Shown here piece by piece: positions 22,693 through 33,252 of a stretch of 64,000 bases of DNA. A model generated the notes under the pieces. That model searched no databases and was not told the DNA's origin. It saw only the letters and a program-made list of their open reading frames with translations. How positions within the stretch are numbered: the stretch's first letter is position 1; each line of letters starts with the position of its first letter. Position numbers and translations under genes: made by a program. The DNA is taken from assembly GCF_000003815.2 (NCBI RefSeq), contig NC_049990.1, positions 10,769,789 to 10,833,788 of the forward strand, written 5' to 3'. The DNA is from Branchiostoma floridae (lineage: Eukaryota; Chordata; Leptocardii; Amphioxiformes; Branchiostomatidae).

Positions 22693-25344
22693 AAACCTCT
22701 GCTTGATTTTCCAACCCACCCAACATCTGCTTTGGCCTTCACGACTCACACTAGCGTCAAGTCAATTCAACTTGAAGGGGCAACTCAGCGATTAAAATAA
22801 CTTGGGTCTTACCAGCTCACGGTAAATGTCGGCCCTATATGTGTAATGAAATGTAGGTTTGATCAAAATAAGTGATTTTCCATTTTTGCCAGCTCACCAC
22901 ACATGAACAGATCATAGGAATCAAATTACTAGTAATTTGCAACCTTCTTCGTGTACGACTAGACTAATACACATGTACAATTCTGGTGATATTATTAATA
23001 CGATGGAATCTGAAGCAAAAGTCTGCAAACCTTGTTGCGTGTATAACGTGGCACTCAAAAAATGGCGCCAAAACTTCAACAGCCCCCCACCCCGGTACCC
23101 TGTAACTCGATCAACTCATCTCACCTTCACTGTGCAAGTTCAGTATCAACAACCATAATCTATTACCATACCATGATACTAGCACTGCATACTCGACAAT
23201 ATCAGCATAACACGATTTCCTACCTGTATTTGTTGTCTCTTCATTTCTCATAAACAGGCAGACTGTTTTCCCCCGTACCGTCAGGGGTGGTCGTTAAAAT
23301 ACTTCCCCATCAAGTCCCACAGATATGTGTTTTCCGTTCCTTTCCCCTCTGTGTTTGGAACATCTGCTGTGATGACTGGACTCCAACACTCCTACTCCCA
23401 TAGTTTCTATACTAAGCTTAGCCACTGGAGAACGTATTTCGGAAAACACGATACAAGACGGTTCCAGTCCCTGCGTTTCAATGAAGCATGATCAACTTTT
23501 GGAATTTCCGCCAAAGAACCCCGCGGTGCTGCCAGCCAGTGAGCGAGCTAGCTCCCAGCAGTGCCATAATGTTTTCCAGCTGACCGGGCGTTCGTCTCTG
23601 GCTACGATCTAGTGGCAGTGAATCGTGAATAGCTTTGAAATACTAGCGACGTACGTCTAATCGCCGTAATAAAATACACTGAGACTGAATTGTATTCTTG
23701 TACATGCTTCGAGATTTGGCGCCTCACGCGATGTTGGTAGCCTTCCTGTCTGAAAGTTTTTTAACAACTTTGTCCCAAAGCAGACGTGTCAACTGGATGA
23801 CGAAACTTTCAAAGAGAAGGCCAAAAAGGACAAATTTCAGTCAGCTATCCAATAAGCTATCTGTCGGCCGGTCAGTTCACTCATCCTGGGCCAATTAAAG
23901 GGTCGGAATTCCATTTATGTTTCTTTGGTGATCTTTGGTGGACACCGACAAAAATTGATTTCTGAATTATAACCTTGTAATACTGGGTTTTTATTCCTAA
24001 CTTGGCCATAGTCCCCTATTGCTAGTATTCGGCCAGGTCGCGGGACTTCCCCTCGAGCTCGGCCGCTGGCCGAAACCATATGGTGAGCAAACTCCCGGGA
24101 CAACTGCGAGAGATGTAGGGTTTGTTTTATTTCGAGCGGCCTCTGTGGCATTTTGCGCGTCTTTCTTGAAACTTGTGTGTATCTTTCTGTACTGTCGGCA
24201 CATCGAAAAAAGCAAAGTGCCTAGACCCTGGAACCGACTTTCAGAAAAGAAAACGGCCGGGTGCCTGTAGGATCGATAGAAATTTAAGGGACGAGATAGA
24301 ACGAGGGCACAAAGTAAGAAACACGTACAAGCATTTCCAAGGGGTTGAATATAGCCTTGTATTCCATATCTAACATAAACTGTTGAAAGAATAACAACTC
24401 TATTGAAAAAAAAGAACAACTCTTAGGAGATTTATGTAAGCCCACAGTTTAATCCCTGTCATTCATAGAACGACATATTCTCTTGTGATAATTTGTCAGT
24501 CTAAGAAAACGGTCGTGTAAAGTGGGTGTCAGACTCACTCACACAATTCTCCTCTGGGTCTAATCCCTTCGATAACGACCTCCCTGACGGAGTCCTTGTT
24601 TTAATTCCTTATTATTTTTAGCCTTAAGGGGTACTGTATATGACTGATTTGCCGTACTGTCATAGTGGGGTTCAAATGCCGTCAAACTGGTTGGGGATGT
24701 TACGGAGATCTTGTGAGCTGGCGGCCCGGGTGCGGCGCGGGTTGGAATCCCGGGAGCCAGGAGACTGTTTCTACTCGCCTCTCGTGTTCAGACGTACCTT
24801 CGCGGAACCTCGATGGCTCTAGAGGTGCCGTGAGCAGGCGTTGCGGTAAAGACAATGAACTAATCTCCAAGCACACACTCCTAGCCGGTTTCATTGCTCT
24901 GCCAGCTACTTTGATACTATCTTATGTAACCGTAGGATGTAACAGATCCGGATCTGTTTGGAGATAAACCACTGAACCCCTGTCTGCCAGTTGCAAGCGA
25001 ATTGGGCAAATTCCACCCCACCCCCCACACTCCGACGGGCGGCGCATTTGCGTTTCAAGCCCAGTTAAGCAGATTATTGGAAATCGCAGCATTCTCAATT
25101 AATTGAATATCAATGTTAATTTATTGATTGAAATGCGTCAAAAAATACACTTGCAATTAAAGAATGTACGTACACTTATAATACAGTGACGTCACATGTA
25201 ACATATCGTGAAATATACAGAAATGACCCAAATGTACCGCACAATTCACTCTATTGATATTATATGTTTTGTATGGTCGACGGTGTCCACGGTACGGTGA
25301 CGGTACGTTGGTGGCGTCAGACGCCAACATGCCCCTTTAGTGTT
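22693..25344. other. Intronic sequence without a recognised gene
   Basis: At 24640-24800 there is a B-box-like GGGTTGGAATCCC near 24739, so a decayed tRNA-derived SINE is possible, but no convincing A box or tail could be set. Several 60-140 codon frames lie around 24000-24970 with no recognisable domain. Confidence 0.4.
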
Positions 25345-25525
25345 GAAATAGTCAAAAGGTTCTGGATTCGTATCCCCAGTAGACCCTAATCATTGTGCCA
25401 TAGGGAACGGCGCTTTGCACACATTTCCTCACTCGAACAGGTGAGAATGAGTGACTAGCTTCGATTACGGACGTCTTCTCCGATGGGATATGAAATTTGT
25501 GTTTGAGGAGAGCCACATCTCAGGC
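25345..25525 (+). mobile_element. Probable tRNA-derived SINE
   Basis: A B-box-like GGATTCGTATCCCC (25372-25385) is followed by 'gccatagggaacggcgcttt' and 'cacatttcctcactcgaaca', and then 'gaatgagtgactagcttcg'. This order matches the body of tRNA-SINEs common in marine deuterostomes. The A box is weak and the 3' end is uncertain. Confidence 0.5.
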
Positions 25526-25801
25526 GCGACAAACAACCGTCCACACTTAAGATATCAAAATGACGAGGTTCTTCCCGGTGTGAGTGGATAAAACCTTACA
25601 GTTCAGTCTTAAAAAGCTTTACCTAATGCACAGAACTGCACAATGTACGAAGCAAACAAAAGTGATTCCTAGGTGTATAAACTTTATATACTAGTATATC
25701 GACCTCACTTGTAAACCAGTCAATCATGGCAGAAGTGAATCAAACAGTTGCTCTCAACAAAACAAAAAATTTCACCTGTCTGTACTATCACTATGAAAAG
25801 C

Positions 25802-26263
25802 CCCCTTCACACGGGACCACGAATGAGCCGGAATGCCGTCAGAACGAAATTGATTTTCTATTCCTGACAATTCCTGGCAATTCGTACTGTATTCTAAACA
25901 TTCGTCCTGCATTCCAGATATTCGTCCCCGTTCTTTTGGCCAGCTCGAAAGTTTTTGACATGTCAAAAACTGTCGAGGTGCATTCGAAGTGGAGGAATAT
26001 CGAATGGCATTCCACTGGTGGATTCTAAATGTATTCTAACTGCAGTCCGACCGCATTCTGTGGCATTCTAACATCATTCGAAACATTCTTATCTCATTCG
26101 ATGGAGAACCGAAACGGCAAGCCACTTCGAATCCGGTCCGAATGTGACCAAAAGAGTATCTGGAATGCAGTACGAATTTCCAGAATACACTACGAATTCC
26201 CAGGAATGGAAAGGAATTTTCATTCTGACGGCATTTGGGCTCATTCCTTCTCGTGTGAAGGGG
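25802..26263. mobile_element. Foldback MITE of 462 bp rich in GAAT words
   Basis: The left end CCCCTTCACACGGGACCACG and the right end, read on the minus strand, CCCCTTCACACGAGAAGG start terminal inverted repeats that continue imperfectly for about 120 bp ('gaatgagcc', 'aatgccgtcagaa', 'attcct..caattcgta'). The words 'attcg' and 'gaatt' recur throughout. No target duplication is obvious and there is no coding capacity. Confidence 0.75.
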
Positions 26264-28169
26264 ATATAAGGCCCATTTGGAATTCCCACTCAGAATGGCC
26301 CCGAATGTGGCACGAATTTTGCAAATACTTCATTCGGGCTGTTTCTGCTTGATTCCTACTAACTTCGGTTTCAGCTAGTATGAAGGTCCTATGATTTGAT
26401 TTGATTTGATGAAGGTCCTATTAACAGTGCGATAGTCCTGTATCATTCGTGGTAGTCTACAATTTTCGCCACGCGACACAGGTGTTACACTTCCAAGTTT
26501 TCTTCAGCGGACGAATCGTCCTGCTACTACCGTGATCTGATGCCTGATATTTTCGTCCACATGTATAATGCATATCATGCATCGCTGGAAACTGGGGCTA
26601 TTGGAACATGATAGCAAACAACGAGGATCGTATATCCCAAACAGACCTAGACCTACTAGTGGAACTTAATGTGGAGAGGCTACAAAAATCGTACGACGAC
26701 GGGGTCATGTGATAACCTCCAAGCAGATCCTACGGTACCATAAGATAGTATCAAAAGGAGTAAAGCGGGCCTAGAAGTATGTTTAGCCGACCAAAATGCC
26801 TATAAACACGTAAAAAATAATACAATTGTAGCCAAACCTCTGATTGGAGAGTACATGCGAGTCACTCCTCCTGGCTCGTCTGATCAACAAACGCCAGCCT
26901 TCAGGAAACCTGGTGTACTTAGCACAGAGACAGAGACCGGAGACTACATGTATAAAGTAGACAGAAGGAAAGAAAGAAAACGCGTACCAGTAATTCCCAA
27001 ATAAAGAACAACCCCTTTCAGACAGATACGTAGTTTTCTTTTGTTATATTTTGTAAAGTAGAGTTGACTCATTACGGAAGCTACGCTTTTTTGTAAGTTT
27101 TGATTTTTAAGGTTTTCCCTTGTGATATTCAGGTTTGCCCGCTTTTATCGACTTTTGAAACGTGCATGCTTTGCCCGAAACGTGCACACTTCGCATTGTT
27201 CAACAGACTAAAAGTTTTGTTCCTTTTCACGTTCAGTTGTCGAGTTCTCTTGCCCCCAATTTGTTTTGTTATGTTTTATTTTTACAGAAATGTTTATTAT
27301 TGAAATTCAAGTTAAAGCAATATAAGGTGAAAGAAAGAAAGCTTTTGCGAGAAGTGTTGCTCTGCCACACGCCTACGCCTTGGGGAAGACCAAGATAGGA
27401 GACCAAATGTACAGAAGGGCTTTGGAAATTCCTGGTAAGAAGGTGGAAAAAGACGGTCCGATGTGCCTCAGCAGAGGAACGGGAGGTAGGTAAATACTTT
27501 TCATTCTGCACCTTATGCCGAAAAGGTTCTCAACTCTGCTTTCTTACCGGAAGCCAAGGAGAATGACAAATATGACATGCTGCAGCGAACATAAATCGTA
27601 ATAATGACAAAAGAAGAACTTCTGAACATCTGTGGAATATGTGTAGGATCATACCTGTTTTTTTCTACTAATCATAACCTACTGTTTGAAACTCTAATGC
27701 AATCCTCCGTCAGACATGCTGCTGTTGCGCTACTGTTGGGTACTCCACATCCCGATACACCGACAATATGTAGGCAGAGCTGTGATGATCACCTAATCGA
27801 TTTTCGTTGATGTGTTTGCTTTGTTGAGATACTATCCGTGCGTTATGGACCTATTAACTATGTGCGACACGAAATACCGGTAACACGAGTGACGACACGT
27901 ACCAGGTAGTGTGTGCGGTAGGTGTTGCTGGAGAAGAAATGTTGACAATCGTTTTAGGATTAAATTCCCATCTTCAAATATCTGTCGACCTCTAAGTCTA
28001 AACGTAACAGTAACACTTACCCTTACTTGTGAATTGTGTTTACTTAAACGATTTAACGATTTCTAGGACGCTATCGGCCTATATGAAAACACCACTCAAA
28101 CTAGAAAGGTAACATTTGCAAGCAAATACAGAATGTTTACCTTCACATGGTCTAGCCTAACATTTCTAC
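26264..28169. other. Intronic sequence without a recognised gene
   Basis: A short GATTT-type direct repeat lies at about 26393-26410. A plausible acceptor-like tract (…ttatttttacag, near 27288) is followed by a donor-like 'cctggtaaga' near 27433, but none of the three frames between them stays open, so I do not call an exon. Confidence 0.45.
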
Positions 28170-28257
28170 ATGGAAATTGGGGAGAGAGCCATGAAAAAAA
28201 TTGGTTTCCTTCAACGATATGTATTCAAATGTTTAAAAAAAGCTTTGAAATCCATTA
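28170..28257 (+). repeat. Short dispersed repeat, paralogous to 32610-32715
   Basis: The run 'ggggagagagccatgaaaaa', 'ttggtttccttcaac' and 'attcaaatgtttaaaaaa' is repeated at 32610-32715. The 924-bp MITE lies immediately to its right at this locus only. Confidence 0.6.
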
Positions 28258-29181
28258 AGGTGGGCTCCCACTGCACTCGCGTCACGCTTGCGTCGCTTCG
28301 GGGTTCGACAACGCAGACGTAACCCCGCGGCACCTATAGGTGACGCGAGCGAACCTAGAGGTGACACAAGCAAACCTAGAGGTGACACAAGCAAGCGCGA
28401 CGTTTTTTTGGAAGTTAAAAAATAACGCAAGTGGCAAGATGCCCCAAGAGTGACCCAAGGGTGACACAACAGTGACCCAAGAGAACACAACAGTGAAACA
28501 ACAGTGACGCCAACATGCCTTCAACAGTATCAAGGTTATATTTTGTCTATTTTACAACATGTATCAAAAGTAAACATCATTTTATTATTGAAAAGCTATT
28601 TTGGATACATTTTGGATATCATTTTACAAAAGTTTTTCAGTTACAACAGTGACCCAAGAGTAACACAACAGTGACACAACAGTGACACCGACATGCCTTC
28701 AACAGTATCACGGTTATATTTTGTCTATTTCCTATTAAAACGTAGGAAATATCAAGATTTTTCATTTGTGAAATATGCAAATTAACACACACCATTACAC
28801 ATACTTGTTGCAAAACACATAAGCGATGGAGTCAAATCTGGTATATGGTTCGTGTCCATTCATTTGGGTTACTTCTTTTACTGTAAAAGTCTTTCAATGT
28901 TACCATATGACATAAGTAACATTCATAAGCATAAGCATCATCACAAGGGAAATTATTTCATTATAAATCTCATTGTTAGGCATTTTCATCATTTTACAGT
29001 GATTTTTCATACATTGACAACGCTGCGACTTCCGATAACCTGTCAATTTAGTCTAGAAACGCAACAGTGACGCATGTCAGTGGGAGCGCAACAGAAAATC
29101 GGCGAAAATAACACAACAGTGACACAATGAACGAACCCCGAAGCGACGCAATCGTGACGCGAGTGCAGTGGGAGCCCACCT
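28258..29181. mobile_element. 924-bp MITE with long TIRs and many internal GTGAC words
   Basis: Terminal inverted repeats of about 50 bp begin AGGTGGGCTCCCACTGCACT and continue to 'cttcggggttcg' with few differences. The flanks are TTA (28255-28257 and 29182-29184), a perfect 3-bp duplication. Inside both ends are arrays of 'gtgacacaa/gtgaccca/gtgacgc' words, about fifteen in all, resembling subterminal transposase-binding repeats. No transposase is present. Relatives lie at 36764-37057 and 38459-39137. Confidence 0.85.
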
Positions 29182-29184
29182 TTA

Positions 29185-29470
29185 GGCCACAGCAAGTAAA
29201 TTTTATGGATGACATCCTCTGCAGTTTGCAAAAATAGTGCGATAGGGCGAAAAAAAATGGGTGAAAAAAAGGTGGCATCATTTTCAAAAATAGGCACCAT
29301 AAAGTTGTGATGACTGTTGTAAAAAGAAATAAAGGGACAAAACGTGGTATCAGAACCAAGAAGGCATTCATTCCTGTATTTAAGACATGTACTGGTGTAG
29401 TAAAAGTGACACTAGTGTGGTAGACTGGCATCACCAACAAAGTTGGTAACCACACTATCCAATAAGTTTC
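29185..29470 (+). mobile_element. 3'-degraded copy of the MITE at 2165-2605
   Basis: It starts GGCCACAGCAAGTAAATTTT directly after TTA and aligns with 2165-2460 through 'ggatgacatcctc', 'aaagggacaaaac' and 'aaggcattcat'. The right terminal repeat is not found. The TTA at 29182-29184 is shared with the adjacent 924-bp MITE, so one element has inserted at the border of the other. Confidence 0.7.
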
Positions 29471-29780
29471 ATTTCTACAACTACAGTCTCGGGTACCTTA
29501 GAAGTGTCCCTTCTACAAGTACAACTATAAGCCTACAACACAACATATTTGCTCTTCTTGGTATTTTATCGTCATGTTTGTTCTTGTGTAATTCTGTGAT
29601 ATAGATGTTGTATGGGCATTTCATGGAAAGTTAGAACGACATACAAGCAGAGTATCGCACGTCTGACGATTCGTTCATTCAAGCATCCCAACAGCGAAAA
29701 AATGCAGAAGTAGAACAGGCGCAAAGGTCAGTTTTAATGTTCTATACAAACGTATTGTTAACTAGAGTTAGGCGACCTCA

Positions 29781-30842
29781 TACCTCCATGAAAATTTAGA
29801 GCTTTTGTAAATTTCACGCAAATGACTAAGACATTAACATAATTTATGCATGGTGTTGTTCATCATTGACAATCGTACACATGTCGCAATTATAAAATTC
29901 CCATTATTAATCATAAAGTGGTTTTGCAATTTTTACATAAATTATGCAAATAAGTTCCTCATTACCATATTTAGTATCTGCTTATATTCCACCTATCATA
30001 ATTAACATGTGTTACATTTATCAGAAGTCCAGTTATTGAAAACAGTGGAATTATACAATTTCCTCATTAATTATGCAAATTAAGTCCTCATTTGCATAAC
30101 ATGTATATCATTATGAACATCTTTGCCTAAGGTACCCGCATGCCTAATATGATGACAATCCGTTAATCCTTTCTGCAGTTATCCTCTTTGGAATGTCTTG
30201 ACAAAAATGCCCCTGCAGTTCCTAAATTGAATGTTAGGGGGCTGAAACTTGCTCCACTTTGTCATGACACTAAAAGCTATCTACCACCCAAATTTCAAGA
30301 CCATATAACGTCCAAGACAAGAGATACATAGAAAAAACTGCTATGATTGAATGTTGTCATTAATTATGCAAATTTGCTCCTATTTTGCATAATTAGTATT
30401 TCATCTTGTACAACATTGCCCAAGGTACCTACATACCAAAAATCATGAAAATCCGTTGTTCCCTTCTTGAGTTATCCTCGTCAGAAGTTTTTGACAAAAA
30501 TGCCCCTGCTATCCCAAAACTAGACGCTAGGGGGCCCAAACTTATGCCACTTCTTCCTGAGCACAAGAGCTATCTAATACTCAAAAATCGTGACCATAGT
30601 ATGTTCAGAACACCAAGATAGCAAAACCGGAAGTTGCGCTGCAGTACCAAGGGGAGCCGCTAGGGGGCCCAAAATCTAATCATTTCCAGCTTTCATCACA
30701 CCCTACCAACACACCAAGTATCAAACCAATCCGCCTAGCCGTTCTTGAGTTATCTTGTTTACACACAGACAGACAGACAGACACACAGACACACAGACAA
30801 ACGCGGGGTAAAATATAACCTCCATGAAATTTCATGGAGGTA
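29781..30842. mobile_element. About 1.06-kb non-autonomous element with terminal CCTCCATGAAA repeats
   Basis: The left end is TACCTCCATGAAAATTT. The right end is a perfect 24-bp palindrome (30818-30841) made of ACCTCCATGAAA and its complement, so the right terminus carries the end sequence in both orientations. Inside, a module of about 290 bp is tandemly repeated ('gacaaaaatgcccctgc' at about 30200 and 30492; 'aattatgcaaatt' blocks). A CAGA/CACA microsatellite lies at 30766-30800. No open frame of note. Confidence 0.7.
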
Positions 30843-31173
30843 ATTAGTATTTCAATGGATGTAAAAATTGGTACTTTAATGGATGTAAAAAAGAAAGAAA
30901 AAAGACAGTTAAAAAGATTCCCTCCACTGCGCTAGAGCGAACATGCTGAGGAAACATCAGTTTTAACAGGTATACTCGTACGAATGTTCGGCATAGATTG
31001 AACAGGTCCGTTCATTCCAACGTCGACTACTCTGGCCACAAGGCATTTTGCCGCTAAGGCGGCAAAATGCAAAAGTTCTTTTTTTTCCTGAAATCAGGCG
31101 AAATTTAATGTGCACGCTGATGTCATCCATAAAATGTACTTGGTGTGACCTTAGTCTCGTGCTCCGATTTGGT
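30843..31173. other. Intronic sequence with a strong small hairpin
   Basis: At 31043-31070 the arms GCATTTTGCCGC and GCGGCAAAATGC are perfectly complementary around a TAAG loop. The surroundings are otherwise unassigned. Confidence 0.6.
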
Positions 31174-31590
31174 GCAGAGCGCGCGCGGCGAAGTTCAGTG
31201 GAAGTTGAATACACGTGTATAAGTTAGATTTTGTCCTTTCCGTCATTGTCGGTGCCGTCAAAATGGGTGCGTAAATGTAGACAATTATTTTGCAAAAATA
31301 CTACAGAAAATCAGCGGGTGTTTGCAGACGGTGCTGGTTTAGATGATGCACAATGTTCCTAACGCCTGCCGGCGGCTAGAGAGAAGCGACCGGTCGAACC
31401 CGCCAGCATATGTATGTGGGAAAATCTACTGCTAGGGTCAGTCGCATATTGCTGACTTTTTTGTTATTACAAAATATATTTGTTTATGTAAGTAAATATA
31501 TTTGTTTATGTAAGGGCGGGGCCTTACATAAACCGTGAAAAATAAGTTTGCTTTTGATCATGATCTTTTTACTAACTGCTTGTAAGATTT
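31174..31590 (+). repeat. CpG-rich direct duplication, copy 1 (paralogue 32754-33252)
   Basis: The two copies share 'gcgaagttcagt', 'ctttccgtcattgt', 'cagacggtgctg', 'gagagaagcgac.ggtcgaac' and 'ggggcggggcc.tacat.aa'. In copy 1 a pyrimidine tract TCCTTTCC (31234-31241) precedes ATGG (31263-31266) and a donor-like GTAAAT (31271). The pair may be an old duplicated promoter/first exon or simply a segmental duplicate. There is no coding evidence beyond this. Confidence 0.6.
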
Positions 31591-32753
31591 TGACGGAGCA
31601 AGGAGGTTAAAAAAATCACTGAGTATAAATTTCTGCACAGAGCTGTCGTCTGAATGAATCGCGGGATTCATGGGATTGTGTACAATAGCCAAGTTTTGCG
31701 TCGCCAAGGAAATTTGAGCTTTAAAAATGGTTAACACGTTACGTTCGAAGCATGGTCGCTACGTTGTGGCACATGTTACATTTTTACTTACTAAAAAATC
31801 GCCATGCAAATTTAATTGTTTTACAGATGAGGCTTAAAACCCCTTTGGTTTGAGGCACGACGTATAAACTTTTGGAAAATCCCCGGTGGCCGGCTAACGA
31901 TACACAAGCCGGCATGCGACGGATATTGATGTAGCAAACATGTCTGTATGAAACCGTAGATTCCCAAGTTCGCAACTTGATTGACAGGCAGCGGTTCGAT
32001 CTGAGAATATGTAAATCACTGAATGCATCATAACACGAACACCATTGAAAGTAATTTCTCCTTGCCTGTCCAAAAATAAACCGTGTAAAACACTAGCAAC
32101 TAGCGGAGTAAAAAACAAATGTGGTTCAAAGTATATCGTGACTTTGCACTGAACTGACTGGAATAACAAGGCATTTGCCGCGTACTTTGAGATCAAATGC
32201 GGTGCCGATCAGACGGCAAAGGTCATCATATTTAGTTTCCGGTGTTGCCATGGGCGGGAATTTTGTTCGTTGTTGTGACAAAGATGTAGAATTTTGCGCG
32301 TTCATACTTCGAAGCCGTTGGCGTGAAATGAAGTTTTTACTGTCATTGAGGTACGAAGTAACAGATCGTGAACGTTGGCATGGCTTCACCGACCTTGGAA
32401 TAATGAACACAACGTCCAATATTGTTCCAAACAGGGTTTCTCATCATCATCTCATCACAGCCCCATAGCTACAAGCCACAGGGGCAGTCTGTCTGTCCAA
32501 AAAGGTTATCCATTTCTGACGGTCGTCAACAGGGTTTACTCGACGACATTTAGCGCGTCGTCTGCGGGAGCGTCAAGGCCTATGAATTTTTTCGGCTTGG
32601 GGAGGTCCAGGGAGAAATTTCTTGGCTTGCGGAGAGAGAGCCATGGAAAAAAAACTGGCTTCCTTCAACAATTTAAAAAAAATTCAAATGTTTAAAAAAA
32701 TAAAGCTTTGAATCACTTGGGAAATTCATATTCTCTGTCTCTGACTTGATGCC
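31591..32753. other. Spacer between the two CpG-rich duplicates
   Basis: No gene is recognised. 32610-32715 repeats the sequence that lies at 28170-28257. Confidence 0.45.
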
Positions 32754-33252
32754 GGTGCAGAACGCTAGCCGCGAAGTTCAGTTGATAACATAAGAATAAG
32801 TTTAATTTTGCGCTTTCCGTCATTGTTGACGAACAAACTCGGCGCGTAAGTATAGACAAATTTTGCAAAAATCTCTAAAAAATCAGCGGATGTTTGCGGA
32901 CGGTGCTGACTTTGATGATAATTCCTAACGCGCGCCGGTGGCGAGAGAGAAGCGAGAAGCGACTGGTCGAACCCAGTCGGTGCCGCGCCCCTCCCCCTAA
33001 TGTTCTGGTCAGTCGCATCGTGCTAGCGCTGATGTTTTTGTTGTCATTTTCCCGGCCCCGATTAACTGTCAGTTGTTGCTACCATAGAAGTAAAAAAAAT
33101 CGAACAATATGTGAAATTAAATAAGGTACTTTCAAAATAGTCTCCGGTAAGCCGATCGGACCTCATATGCTTGCGCTCTATACGGGGGCGGGGCCCTACA
33201 TGAAACGTGACAAATAGGTGTGCTTTTGATTCTTTAATTGACTGCTTATAAA
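32754..33252 (+). repeat. CpG-rich direct duplication, copy 2
   Basis: It aligns with 31174-31590 across its length with insertions. The ATGG of copy 1 is replaced, but the donor-like word is better (GGCGC then GTAAGT at 32846-32851). The pyrimidine tract is CTTTCC (32813-32818). Confidence 0.6.

Noticed and set aside
24700-24790. tRNA gene suggested by GGGTTGGAATCCC
   Set aside because: No cloverleaf or A box at the correct spacing. At most a decayed tRNA-SINE.
27288-27433. Possible internal exon between TTTTTACAG and GGTAAGA
   Set aside because: All three frames contain stops between the sites.
31263-31271. ATGGGTGC then GTAAAT as a tiny first coding exon
   Set aside because: Three codons give no identity, and the paralogous segment lacks the ATG.
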